Below, piece after piece: positions 36,839 to 45,789 of a stretch of 54,656 nt of DNA (within the stretch, counting starts at the first letter, position 1; every line of letters begins with the position of its first letter). The position numbers and the translations under genes are program-made. The DNA is taken from assembly GCA_007128855.1 (NCBI GenBank), contig SKWQ01000061.1, positions 1-54,656 on the forward strand, read 5' to 3'. This DNA is from Balneolales bacterium. Its GTDB lineage: Bacteria > Bacteroidota > Rhodothermia > Balneolales > Natronogracilivirgulaceae. Below the pieces are notes generated by a model that saw nothing but the letters and a program-made list of their open reading frames with translations, was not told where the DNA came from and made no database searches.

Positions 36839-38200
36839 TCATTTACCGGATGCAACAGGAAGAAATAGTTCATCAAGGAGCCTATCCGTCTGCATTTCCT
36901 GCTTCTGCGCTGCCGGGAAAAGGATGTTGTTGAGGATCAGGCGGTAGCCCGGACTGTTGGGAAAGAGGTCCAGCTCGGTGGGCGGATCCCCGACGCGGTG
37001 GGTGTAGTCTTCGGGGTCATGTCCGCCATAAAACGTAAAAAAGCCCTCGCCGAGGTTGCCGTGTATGTATTTCACCTCGTCCCTGCCCGGCGTCTGTGCC
37101 AGGATCACCACGTTGCTCTTGATGGTTTCCTTACGAAAGGCGGTGGTCTGACCGTAAAAACCCTTGATGCTGCTGACATGGTTCTGGGTGAGCATGGTCG
37201 GGACCGGATCCCATTTGGCCGAGAAATTGAACAGGGTGAAGTAGTCCATTTCCTCATCGACTTCCGCCATGCGCTGCTGCACGTTGAGGATATCGATGTT
37301 GCCGTGACGGTATTCGGCAGGATCCAGGGTCACTTCAAAGTTGTGGAATGCCAGTGTGTGCCGGAAATCCAGTTTCTCATTGGCATCCGGGTCGGCCGGG
37401 TCGCCGTCGAACTGGGTCGGGACGATGTCGACTTCCATAGCTGCCAGTGCGATATCGAACGTATCGGTCCCGGAGCACATGGCAAACAGGAATCCACCAT
37501 CCTCAATGAATTCACGGATGGTCCACGCAACGGCTTTTTTCATCTTCGAGACTTTGTCATAGCCCATTTCGGAAGCCATTTCTTCAAGGTCGCGGACCTG
37601 GCGGATATACCAGGGCTGGTTGCGGTAGATCGCCCAGAACTTGCCGTGCTGTCCGGTGAAATCTTCGTGGTGAAGGTGCAGCCAGTCAATTTCGTCCAGC
37701 GCCCCCTGGAGAACTTCCTTATTGTAGATGGTCTCGTAGGGCACTTCGGCATAAGTCAGGGCCAGGGTCACGGCATCGTCCCATGGAAGGGCGTGATCAG
37801 GGGTATATACGGCGATGCTCGGGGCTTTTTCCAGCTCCACGACGGACATGTTCACATTGGGCCGTTCCACCTCCTCGATGATCTGGCGGGCCCGGGTTGC
37901 AGGGATCTGTTCGATGCTCACACCGCGGACACGGCTCCGGCGCACCATGGATTCTGTCTGGGGGGCCAGGAAACTTCCACCCCGGTAGTTGAGAAGCCAC
38001 TTTCCGGTGTGACCGTCCTGCAGGTGCTGGAACATGACGCCATAGGCTTTCAGGTGGTTGCGCTGGCTGTCATCCATCGGGATGAGCACATAATTGGATT
38101 GTGCCTGTGTCGCCGGAGCCGCGAGGAGCAGTATTGGTAACACGAGCAGTGCCAAAAGCAGGGGAGTGGCGATTGTGGTTCTACGATCCTGGTTTCTCAT
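36839..38200 (-). CDS. Exported conserved protein ('asparagine synthetase B' family by name only)
   Basis: A 453-residue protein with a signal peptide (LLLALLVLPILLLAAPATQAQ). It belongs to a strongly conserved Bacteroidota family that databases often label asparagine synthetase B, but there is no Ntn glutaminase Cys at the N-terminus and no asparagine synthase PP-loop. Family landmarks I recognise are YVLIPMDDSQRNHLKAYG, WLLNYRGGSFL, DWLHLHHEDFTGQHGKFW, GGFLFAMCSGTDT and FYGGHDPEDY. The GGFLFAMCSG and GGHDPED segments suggest a glutamine-amidotransferase-like (ThuA-like) Rossmann fold, but I am not sure. It is last in a minus-strand run after the TPR gene (41-base gap). Function unknown. Confidence 0.8.
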   Translation of the reverse strand: MRNQDRRTTIATPLLLALLVLPILLLAAPATQAQSNYVLIPMDDSQRNHLKAYGVMFQHLQDGHTGKWLLNYRGGSFLAPQTESMVRRSRVRGVSIEQIPATRARQIIEEVERPNVNMSVVELEKAPSIAVYTPDHALPWDDAVTLALTYAEVPYETIYNKEVLQGALDEIDWLHLHHEDFTGQHGKFWAIYRNQPWYIRQVRDLEEMASEMGYDKVSKMKKAVAWTIREFIEDGGFLFAMCSGTDTFDIALAAMEVDIVPTQFDGDPADPDANEKLDFRHTLAFHNFEVTLDPAEYRHGNIDILNVQQRMAEVDEEMDYFTLFNFSAKWDPVPTMLTQNHVSSIKGFYGQTTAFRKETIKSNVVILAQTPGRDEVKYIHGNLGEGFFTFYGGHDPEDYTHRVGDPPTELDLFPNSPGYRLILNNILFPAAQKQEMQTDRLLDELFLPVASGK

Positions 38201-38241
38201 GTTAAGCTTCCATTCCGGTGTGATAAATGTGTTTCCTTCGG

Positions 38242-40254
38242 TCAGATTTCCCGCTGGGTCCGTTCCAGGTCGCGGATCCGGTTCCTGGCGATGTCGGAGT
38301 AGTATCCATCCGGATAGTTCAACAGCAGTTCTTCATAGTACCTGGTGACCGCGTCGGCACCAAGCAGCATCAGGTCGGGGTTTTCGTTTCCTCCATAAAA
38401 CCGCTCTTCTGCAGAAAGCGGGTGTGCCAGAAGTCCGGCCGGAACCACACCGTCAGCGGACCTGTTATCCTGCGTATCGCGTTGCTGCATGATGTAGACT
38501 ACTTCCGCCAGCCGGGCGCGCTCCCACAGCAGGCGTTCACCGGCGTTCTGACGCACGGATGGGCGGCGGGTGTGCCGGTCGACGACTCGAAAAGCGACTT
38601 CCGGATGAATCCTGCGCAGTGTGCGCGTGAGCAGCAGGATCGATTCGCCATGAAGCGGGTTGGCAGCCGGTTCATCGAGCACCGGAGCCAGCAAGTCGGC
38701 CGCCTCGGCATAGCGCCCTGTGTCGTACAGGTAACGCGCATGGGCAAGGCGTTTGATTTCCAGGTTTTCACCATCTTCCTCATGGCCTTCCTGGATCATG
38801 AATCGAAGCTGAAGGGCATTGTTGGCATACCATGAATGGTTTTGCCGTTCCAGCGAACGCAGCTGAAGCCGCGCATAGGTGAAATCGCCATTGTAAAAGT
38901 CACCGAGTCCCAGGTAGTAGCGGCTTTTGTCTGCGTTCTCACTGCTTTCGGAAATCCGGTTGCTGCGGGTAAACGCCACACGTGCCATGGCGAAACTGCC
39001 CTCGAACAGAAGCAGCCGGCCTTCCACATAGTGAAGCAGTGCCTGATCGGACTCGTTCCGTGCGGCCCGCTCCATCTTCTGGTGATAGGCCGCTGCCTTA
39101 TCCGGTTCCTTGAGGTGATCCAGGGCCAGCTCTGACTGGATGGCCAGCGTGTGCATGAGGCGGTCGTAGCGGGGGAAACGGTCGGTCAGCAGCTCCACCG
39201 TGTCGAAGGCCTTTCGGTATAATGAGTCGGCGGCGCCGTCGAAGTCAAGGTTGCGATCCGTCAGGTAACCGGCCCAGTCCAGGTAGGAGCGCGACAGCTC
39301 CTCGTAGCTTCGGGCCTGAAGCGGATGCGCATCCAGTTCCAGGTAGTAGCGGAAAGCCTGTTCGGCAAGTTCAAACTCATTCCTGCTCCGCAGTTCCCTT
39401 CCGATGCGGAACATGGCGTGGTGTTCGTTGCTGGTGTGGCGTTCCAGCGTGCGCGCCGCCGCCAGTGCCCGGCGATAGAGTCCGCGCTCCATGGTCAACC
39501 AGATCAGGAAATCGCGGAAAGCCACATCGGTTTCACTTCCCGGTGTGAGCCGGGCGAGCCGCTCCTCGGTGAGCAGGATGGCCGTATCGTACAGCCGCCG
39601 TTCGTCGTAATTGAGCAGCTGACGCTGGATCAGGCTGGTGCGCCGGCTTTCCCGGCTGATGATGTCGAGGTACTCGCTGACGGCCGGCTCGAAGTCCGCC
39701 ACGGCGAGATGATTATTGGCGATCTCGAAGGCGAACAGGTTGGCATCGCCAAACTGTTCCCTGGCCTGCTCGTAGACAGTGATGGCTTCCCGGAACAATC
39801 TGCGCTGGTTCATGGTCTCGGCAACCCGGCGGTAGACCTGCGCATTCCGGGTGTTCTGGCGAAGCACCTGGTCCCAGGTATCCAGGGCATCGTCCCGCTG
39901 CCCGGATATGTCGTAAATCTCGCCCAGTTTGATGAGCGTATTGCTGTCATCTCCCACCCGGTCGAGCCGCTCCCGGGTCAGCCGGATCGCCTCATCATAC
40001 CGTTTCAGGTTGATGAGTGCCGTCGCCGCCCGGTCATAGATCGCATAGGAGTGGGGGTTCTCCCTGAGCATCCGTTCAAAAATCTCGAATGCCTCCTCAT
40101 TTTTTCCCTGTCGGAGCAGTTCGTTTCCGAGGGAATACTCACCGGCTCCGGTCTGTGCGTACAGGGAAGTTCCCGTGAACGACATAAGGGCGAGCGTTAT
40201 CATCAGCACGATCAGGTGAATGCGGATGCGGGACATGGAAAGGTTACGTGGCAT
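38242..40254 (-). CDS. Exported tetratricopeptide-repeat protein
   Basis: A 670-residue protein with a signal peptide (IHLIVLMITLALMSFTGTSLYAQ) followed by TPR-like helical repeats across most of its length, for example LGNELLRQGKNEEAFEIFERML, YDRAATALINLKRYDEAIRL and YDTGRYAEAADLLAP. TPR proteins are scaffolds for complexes. The start ATG 40254 is chosen over a TTG at 40272. It ends with a basic segment RNRIRDLERTQREI. It lies 70 bases after maf and 41 before the AsnB-like gene, all on the minus strand, so an operon is plausible. Confidence 0.85.
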   Translation of the reverse strand: MPRNLSMSRIRIHLIVLMITLALMSFTGTSLYAQTGAGEYSLGNELLRQGKNEEAFEIFERMLRENPHSYAIYDRAATALINLKRYDEAIRLTRERLDRVGDDSNTLIKLGEIYDISGQRDDALDTWDQVLRQNTRNAQVYRRVAETMNQRRLFREAITVYEQAREQFGDANLFAFEIANNHLAVADFEPAVSEYLDIISRESRRTSLIQRQLLNYDERRLYDTAILLTEERLARLTPGSETDVAFRDFLIWLTMERGLYRRALAAARTLERHTSNEHHAMFRIGRELRSRNEFELAEQAFRYYLELDAHPLQARSYEELSRSYLDWAGYLTDRNLDFDGAADSLYRKAFDTVELLTDRFPRYDRLMHTLAIQSELALDHLKEPDKAAAYHQKMERAARNESDQALLHYVEGRLLLFEGSFAMARVAFTRSNRISESSENADKSRYYLGLGDFYNGDFTYARLQLRSLERQNHSWYANNALQLRFMIQEGHEEDGENLEIKRLAHARYLYDTGRYAEAADLLAPVLDEPAANPLHGESILLLTRTLRRIHPEVAFRVVDRHTRRPSVRQNAGERLLWERARLAEVVYIMQQRDTQDNRSADGVVPAGLLAHPLSAEERFYGGNENPDLMLLGADAVTRYYEELLLNYPDGYYSDIARNRIRDLERTQREI

Positions 40255-40324
40255 GGGAACTGAGTAATGCAATGCGTCGATTTCCGGTGGAAGTGGTCAC
40301 TTGGCGACTGTCATTTTGCGTCTG

Positions 40325-41023
40325 TCATTTTACACCGGTCACCGGTGCAAAAGGTGTAACGATGCCGGGTGCCAGCTTATTGACTTCGCGATAGAAACGG
40401 AACAGCGGGAACCCGACCACGTTGTAGTAGTCCCCGTCGATGCGCTCGACGAACAGCGCCCCGAGGTCGTCCTGTATCCCGTAGGCGCCGGCTTTGTCCA
40501 TGGGACTGCCGCTGTCCACATAAGCGGTGATCTCTTCGTCGGCCAGGGAACCGAATGTGACGTCCGTGCGCTCGTGGAAGAGATGGTGACGGAAACCGTT
40601 CCGGTTGGATGCGGGCAGTCGTCCGAGTCCGGCCGCATCCACCAGTTTGCTTCCAAAAACAAGTGCGACCCCGGTATAGACCTGGTGGGTGCGTCCGCTC
40701 AGGGAGCGCAGCATGGCGGCGGCATGATCCGTGTCGTCGGGCTTGCCGAGGATCTGCCCGTCGAGCACCACGATGGTATCGGCGCCAATGACCATGGCAT
40801 CCCTGATGCCACAGGATTCCGGATCGCGCCGGGATGCCAGCTGTTCGGCGACCATGAGTGCTTTATCCAGGGACAGCGCCTCCACGGTGTCTGCCGGGGC
40901 GACGCCCGGAGCGACCTCTTCACTCATATCAGCCGGCAGCACATCAAAGGCAAGCCCTATCTGGCGGAGCAGCAGTCTCCTTCGCGGACTGGAAGAGGCA
41001 AGGATGATTCCGGGTCTGTTCAT
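40325..41023 (-). CDS. maf: Maf family nucleotide pyrophosphatase
   Basis: A 232-residue Maf/YhdE-type pyrophosphatase acting on dTTP, UTP and modified nucleotides as a house-cleaning enzyme. It has the N-terminal LASSSPRRRLLL substrate loop, EALSLDKA, the catalytic VIGADTIVVLDGQILGKP, and GSPMDKAGAYGIQ, the pattern seen in the dTTP/UTP-specific subgroup. The length is slightly more than the usual 190-210 because of a 20-residue loop around AAGLGRLPASNRNGF. The gene heads the minus-strand run maf-TPR-AsnB-like. Confidence 0.94.
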   Translation of the reverse strand: MNRPGIILASSSPRRRLLLRQIGLAFDVLPADMSEEVAPGVAPADTVEALSLDKALMVAEQLASRRDPESCGIRDAMVIGADTIVVLDGQILGKPDDTDHAAAMLRSLSGRTHQVYTGVALVFGSKLVDAAGLGRLPASNRNGFRHHLFHERTDVTFGSLADEEITAYVDSGSPMDKAGAYGIQDDLGALFVERIDGDYYNVVGFPLFRFYREVNKLAPGIVTPFAPVTGVK

Positions 41024-41250
41024 AGGGTGTTGTCTTCGTTGGCGGAGTTAAGGCGTAAACATACAAAAAAAACAGACAATTCCTCCGATTGCGCTCACCT
41101 GATCACATCCATACAGAATAATTCCTGCCGGATATAAAGATTACGGTGAAGACTGGTCATTGCTGAATACCGGTGTGTAAAAGGAGTAGTAACAAAAGTG
41201 CGGTTTGCTGACTGCTGTATTCGTCAAAACACCGGGTCCAATTAATGGCA

Positions 41251-41265
41251 AAAATTCGTATTGTG
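41251..41265 (+). promoter_or_regulatory. Possible promoter element upstream of sigma factor gene
   Basis: AAAATTCGTATTGTG lies 35 bases before the sigma start and closely resembles AAAATTCGTATTTTG at 18755 upstream of gatB. It could be a -7 box of the main sigma factor. Confidence 0.3.
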
Positions 41266-41299
41266 CCTCTTATCAGGTTTTTACGGATCCGGCAACAGT

Positions 41300-41866
41300 A
41301 TGACCAATGTAACCGAGTATCAGCAGTGGGCTCGCAGAATCCGCGCTTCTGATGAGAAGGCGTTTCATGACCTTTTCATGGATTCCTATCAGCCACTTAT
41401 GCGATACGCAATCAATTTTGTGAAAGACCCGGATGTCGCAAGCGACATTTTGCAGGAGGTGTATGCCCATCTGTGGGATATCCGCGACCGGCTGGATGAA
41501 AATAAGTCCCTCAAGGCCCTGCTGTACCGGATGGTCAAAAACCGCAGCATCAATGTGATCCGGTCCCGCCGCCCCGTCCGCCTGGATGATGTCGCCCCTT
41601 CGGAGCAGCCCAGCGAGGAGATGGCAACCGATTCCTTCCGGGTCGATGCAGACGGGATTCTGGAACAGCGGCTGAGCGAGTGGATCGAGGCCCTTCCGCC
41701 CAGACAGCGGGAAGCTTTTGAGCTCAGCAGATTTGAGGGGCTGGACCATCATGAAATTTCCGAGGTCATGGAATGTGCACCCCGGACTGTGAACAATCAT
41801 ATAGTGAGTGCCCTGAATACGTTACGGGAGCAGCTGAACCACTGGAAGGCAGAACGTGAGAATTGA
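41300..41866 (+). CDS. ECF RNA polymerase sigma factor (FecI-like)
   Basis: A 188-residue extracytoplasmic-function sigma factor. Region 2 has FHDLFMDSYQPLMRYAINFVKDPDVASDILQ-type sequence (core-binding helices), LLYRMVKNRSINVIRSR ends region 2, and region 4 has LPPRQREAFELSRFEGLDHHEISEVM with the recognition helix APRTVNNHIVSALNTLREQL. The start MTNVTEYQQWARR replaces a longer frame from 41261 that lacks a start context. The FecR-type anti-sigma gene begins one base after its stop, so both are translationally linked. Such sigma factors typically respond to an outer-membrane receptor signal; no receptor gene follows here. Confidence 0.95.
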   Translation: MTNVTEYQQWARRIRASDEKAFHDLFMDSYQPLMRYAINFVKDPDVASDILQEVYAHLWDIRDRLDENKSLKALLYRMVKNRSINVIRSRRPVRLDDVAPSEQPSEEMATDSFRVDADGILEQRLSEWIEALPPRQREAFELSRFEGLDHHEISEVMECAPRTVNNHIVSALNTLREQLNHWKAEREN

Positions 41867-41867
41867 A

Positions 41868-42809
41868 ATGAACAGAAAAGAACCGGACAAGAGCATACTG
41901 AACCATTTTCCCGGGAGTGAGCGGGACGATGTGCTGCTGATCTGGGACAAGGCCAGGTACAGCGATCCACAGGCCGGTGATCGGGCGGGGGTCGACCTGC
42001 AGGCCGAGTGGACGCGGTTGCAGAAACGCATCCATCCGGCTCGTCCATCCCTGCAGATCCGTCAGATGAGGACCCGCAATTCCACGGCAAAGACCTATGC
42101 TTTCATCGCTGCGATGGCAGCGGTCCTGCTGGGCGGGTTCATCATGTGGTACCTTTTTGTGCCGGTGAGCATGGAAGCCCCAAGGGGGGCGTATTCCACC
42201 TTCACATGGGACGATGGAGTCACCGTGGAGCTCAACAGCGGCTCCGTGATCACCTGGAACCGCAGTTTCGGAAACGGGCACCGCAACGTGCGTCTGCACG
42301 GGGAGGCCTATTTCGATGTGCCATCCTCAGACAAGCCGTTTGTGGTTGAGACGCGCACGGCCCGGGTGGAAGTGCTGGGGACACGGTTCAACGTCCGGTC
42401 CTGGACAGACGACCCGGACGGGCGGACCACGCTTACCCTGATTGACGGCCAGGTTCGGCTCGCATCACTTCTTGAGCCGGAGCATCAGGTGCTGCTTCCG
42501 CCGGGACACAGCAGCCAGATCGATCTGCACAGCGCAGAACCGCGGGTGCCCGAGCCGGTGGATACCGAACAGGCGCTGGCATGGCGCAATCACGGGTTTT
42601 ATTTTTCGTCGATACCGATGAGCGAAGTGGCCGCCGAGCTGGAACGGCGCTATGACACAAGCATCATCATTGAGAACGAGTCATTGAGCCAGCGGGAACT
42701 TACCGTTTATCTTCCCCGACCGGGCGATCTTGAAACCATCATCGAGACCATTTGCTTCGTGACAGACTGCCGTTATGAAGAGCAGGGCGGACAGGTGCAC
42801 CTCTACTGA
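41868..42809 (+). CDS. FecR-type anti-sigma factor with DUF4974 tail
   Basis: A 313-residue inner-membrane regulator. A cytoplasmic N-terminal region (residues 1-75) should hold the sigma factor, one membrane helix spans about 78-98 (FIAAMAAVLLGGFIMWYLFV), then a periplasmic FecR domain (about 115-210) with VTVELNSGSVITWNRSF, GEAYFDV and VEVLGTRFNVRSW, and a DUF4974-like C-terminal domain with MSEVAAELERRYDTSI. In FecIR systems the periplasmic part senses the STN domain of a TonB-dependent receptor. ATG 41868 lies one base after the sigma stop; a GTG at 41856 overlapping it is possible. Confidence 0.93.
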   Translation: MNRKEPDKSILNHFPGSERDDVLLIWDKARYSDPQAGDRAGVDLQAEWTRLQKRIHPARPSLQIRQMRTRNSTAKTYAFIAAMAAVLLGGFIMWYLFVPVSMEAPRGAYSTFTWDDGVTVELNSGSVITWNRSFGNGHRNVRLHGEAYFDVPSSDKPFVVETRTARVEVLGTRFNVRSWTDDPDGRTTLTLIDGQVRLASLLEPEHQVLLPPGHSSQIDLHSAEPRVPEPVDTEQALAWRNHGFYFSSIPMSEVAAELERRYDTSIIIENESLSQRELTVYLPRPGDLETIIETICFVTDCRYEEQGGQVHLY

Positions 42810-42915
42810 CAGGGTTTTCACGGGATCATGCCCGGTAATGGACATTTCATCTGTTTAACTCCCGACAGCAAATCTGACCGCTTAATTTCTGCAGGAATTA
42901 TCCTAAATTACCTGC

Positions 42916-43452
42916 ATGCGGCGCATCAAATCACATTCCCCGGGATTATGCAGGACACTGACAGCGGCTCTCTGTCTGACGGTCGTTTTTTTCCAAAGCA
43001 CAGCGGGAAATCCGGTCAAGGAAGCTTATCCGCCGCCGGGAGATGTTGCCCTGCAGACACATGACCAGGGGAGGAATGCCTGGAGTTTCGAATTCCGGAA
43101 TATAACGCTGGATCGCGCCCTGTACCTGATTTCGGAACGCACGGGTGCCGAGTTTATCTACGAACCCAGGGTCACGGCAGGGGCCATGGTGGATGCGGAA
43201 TTCAGGGAGAAAGAACTTATATCGCTACTTGACGCGCTGCTGCTGCCATCCGGGCTGGAAGCCCGCCGGATCCGGACCGGCATCTATGTCATCCGGCAAT
43301 CAATGAGGAGGGCACTTCCAACGCAGATGCTCACAACAAGGCGAACTTACGAGCCGGTACCGACACCCATCCAACCGCAACAGGTTCCGGTAAAAGCGAC
43401 GGACCGCACCGTTCCATTGCGGGAAATCATCAGGCAGATCGTTGTACCATGA
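42916..43452 (+). CDS. Free-standing secretin/TonB N-terminal (STN) domain protein
   Basis: A 178-residue exported protein. After a signal peptide (LTAALCLTVVFFQSTAG) comes one STN domain (about residues 55-125): FEFRNITLDRALYLISERTGAEFIYEP, then the strand/helix pattern ELISLLDALLLPSGLEARRIRTGIYVIRQ. In ordinary sigma/FecR loci this domain is the N-terminal signalling part of a TonB-dependent receptor; here no receptor plug or barrel follows. The last 50 residues are Pro/Thr/Gln-rich. The stop overlaps the next start by four bases (ATGA). It may be the periplasmic input for the FecR protein upstream, which is inference from position. Confidence 0.83.
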   Translation: MRRIKSHSPGLCRTLTAALCLTVVFFQSTAGNPVKEAYPPPGDVALQTHDQGRNAWSFEFRNITLDRALYLISERTGAEFIYEPRVTAGAMVDAEFREKELISLLDALLLPSGLEARRIRTGIYVIRQSMRRALPTQMLTTRRTYEPVPTPIQPQQVPVKATDRTVPLREIIRQIVVP

Positions 43453-44213
43453 GTTACAGTGAAAAGGCCTCCAGGTATGCCGAAAGCCTGATGCTGGGGG
43501 AACCGGCCCTGCTGAAGGAGTTGCGGGAGGTCACCGCGCGGGAGCTGCGTCACGATGACATGTTGAGCGGACCGGTCGTGGGTGGGTTGCTGAACATGCT
43601 GATCCGGATCAGCGGCGCCCGGACGGTACTCGAAGTGGGCACGTTCACCGGCTACGCCACCTTGTGGATGGCCATGGCGCTTCCGTCCGATGGCCTGGTG
43701 GTCACCTGCGAGTCCAATGAGAAATATGCCGAAATCGCGCGTCGCTTTTTTTCACGCTTCCAGGCCGGACAGGGGCAGGTTGGAGATGGATGCACAGGCA
43801 GGATAGGGAGCAGGCCGTCACCCGGACCTGCTGGTGATAAAAGCATGCGGCAGGGTGATGCCGCTGGGATTCAGCTCCTCATGGGTCCCGCTCTGAATGC
43901 ACCGCTGCCGGACCGGATCGATTTTGTTTTCCTGGATGCCGACAAGGAGCATTATCCCGAATATTATCAACTCATAAAACCGCTGCTTGCACCCGGGGGG
44001 CTCATGGTCATCGACAACGCATTCTGGGGTGGCGAGGTGTGGGGTGCCGGATCGGGAACCGGCGACAGGGAGGTGTGTAAGGGGACCGCTGCAACCGGGC
44101 ACAAGGCACAGGCCATTGACCGCCTGAACCAGGCGATTGCAAGAGATCCGGATGTTGAAAATGTGGTCCTTACCGTACGCGACGGCCTGCATCTGGTGAG
44201 AAAAATAAGATAA
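43449..44213 (+). CDS. Class I SAM-dependent O-methyltransferase
   Basis: A 254-residue methyltransferase of the COMT/caffeoyl-CoA O-methyltransferase type (Methyltransf_3). SAM-binding VLEVGTFTGYATLWMA is near residue 60, the second motif DFVFLDADKEHYPEYY provides the metal-binding Asp, and VIDNAFWGGEVW the other ligand region; the terminal VLTVRDGLHLVRK is typical. A roughly 30-residue Gly/Arg/Pro-rich insertion (GQGQVGDGCTGRIG to about DAAG, residues 103-135) splits the usual fold and is not in family members I know. It overlaps the STN gene by four bases, so its expression is tied to the sigma/FecR operon. Substrate unknown. Confidence 0.9.
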   Translation: MSYSEKASRYAESLMLGEPALLKELREVTARELRHDDMLSGPVVGGLLNMLIRISGARTVLEVGTFTGYATLWMAMALPSDGLVVTCESNEKYAEIARRFFSRFQAGQGQVGDGCTGRIGSRPSPGPAGDKSMRQGDAAGIQLLMGPALNAPLPDRIDFVFLDADKEHYPEYYQLIKPLLAPGGLMVIDNAFWGGEVWGAGSGTGDREVCKGTAATGHKAQAIDRLNQAIARDPDVENVVLTVRDGLHLVRKIR

Positions 44214-44440
44214 TTTGCACTTAATTATTGGCATATCCCCCATCATTGCCTTAAATTAGTCTGTCCGTCCAGGCGAACCGGGTCGTGCCAGACGAATTGG
44301 CATTTAAACAAATCTGGGGTTTAACCGGTATCGCCAGCAACAAGTGAACCTGGTGTCTGTACGTGCCGGGAGCGCGTTATTATTATTTGCGGCGGGTTGC
44401 TCTATTTTTCCATCGAACTGTCATTAATCGGAAATCTCTC

Positions 44441-45706
44441 ATGAAAAAAACACTTACCGTTATCGCGGCAAGCCTGCTCGTACTGTGTCTGAATGCAACT
44501 ACGGTCCTTGCGGGCGGTTATCAGCTCAATCTGTTGGGACAAAGGCAAATTGCCATGGGACACACCGGCGTCGGAATGCCGCTTGATATTGCCACTATCT
44601 CAATGAATCCGGGCGGACTTGCAACTATAGACCACAACGCGATCCTCCTGGGCTCCAGCGCCACTTTTATCAGTACCCATTACCGCGCTCCGGCGCCATC
44701 CAGCTATGTCGCAAAAACAGACAGCCCGATGCGCACCCCGTTCAGCATCTATGCCAGCTATGTCACCCCGGTTGAGAATCTCCGCGCGGGGATCGGGATC
44801 TATACTCCCTATGGTAATGCGCTGCGCTGGGAAGAGGGTTGGAAATACCGTTTCCTGATGCAGGAAATTTCACTGACCGCCATATTTGTACAGCCTACGC
44901 TCAGCTATCGCATTGGTGACCGGATCGGCATCGGAGCCGGATTCATTTTTGCCTATGGTGCCGTCAACGTACAGCGTGATCTTCCCGTTGATGCCCAGGA
45001 TGGTGTGACACCCATGGTGGAGCTTGACGGAACAACCACGGCATTCGGCTATAATGTGGGTATTCATGGAAAAATTACGGACCAGATTTCGTTTGGTGCT
45101 GCCTACCGGTCACAGATAGATATGGAAATGTCCGGCGGGGATGCCGATTTTACCGTACCTGTATCCCTTAGTGGAACATTTCCCGCCGGGAACCGTTTCG
45201 ATGCGGCCCTGCCGCTGCCGGCCGTGCTCAGTTTCGGTCTGGGATTCCGGGCCACGGAAAACCTGAGACTGAATGCCGATGCCAACCTGACGTTCTGGAG
45301 CGCCTACGAAAACCTCAGCTTTGAATTTGAGCAGAATCCGGAAACGCTGAATTCCGTCGGGCTCCGCAATTTCAACGACCGCTGGATCTTCCGAATCGGC
45401 GGTGAATTCGATGCCACCGATCGCTTGCAGCTCCGTCTTGGCGGCTATTATGACCCGTCACCGGTCGACGAAGGGTACATCACTCCGGAAACACCTGACG
45501 TTGACCGTATCGGTATTTCCGGTGGATTCGGTTATGCCTTTACTCCGCAGACCGAAATCAATGCTTCGGTGCTTCTGGTGCTCTCAAGCCCGCGGGAGCA
45601 GACAGCCCAGGATGCCATGGAGGCCGGAACTTTTGGCACCGTCCCGGTCGGTGAATTTGTCACACGCGCCTGGATTCCAGGCATTTCCATTTCTCACCGT
45701 TTCTGA
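44441..45706 (+). CDS. OmpP1/FadL-family outer membrane transporter
   Basis: A 421-residue outer membrane beta-barrel protein of the FadL type, which takes up long-chain fatty acids or hydrophobic compounds. Signal peptide KKTLTVIAASLLVLCLNATTVLA, then the N-terminal hatch GGYQLNLLGQRQIAMGHTGVG with ISMNPGGLATI, and many alternating strands such as IGAGFIFAYGAVNV and GFGYAFTPQTEINASV, ending in WIPGISISHRF with the terminal Phe expected for barrel assembly. ATG 44441 directly precedes the signal peptide; an upstream GTG is spurious. The SGNH lipoprotein 84 bases downstream is a common partner in Bacteroidota, so they may handle the same lipid. Confidence 0.93.
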   Translation: MKKTLTVIAASLLVLCLNATTVLAGGYQLNLLGQRQIAMGHTGVGMPLDIATISMNPGGLATIDHNAILLGSSATFISTHYRAPAPSSYVAKTDSPMRTPFSIYASYVTPVENLRAGIGIYTPYGNALRWEEGWKYRFLMQEISLTAIFVQPTLSYRIGDRIGIGAGFIFAYGAVNVQRDLPVDAQDGVTPMVELDGTTTAFGYNVGIHGKITDQISFGAAYRSQIDMEMSGGDADFTVPVSLSGTFPAGNRFDAALPLPAVLSFGLGFRATENLRLNADANLTFWSAYENLSFEFEQNPETLNSVGLRNFNDRWIFRIGGEFDATDRLQLRLGGYYDPSPVDEGYITPETPDVDRIGISGGFGYAFTPQTEINASVLLVLSSPREQTAQDAMEAGTFGTVPVGEFVTRAWIPGISISHRF

Positions 45707-45789
45707 GGTGACACTCATTATTTGTGGCTGCCGTTGCAGTCCACACATCCTGAAGGAAGACTTTTTTCAATCATTTAATTTTTACGACT

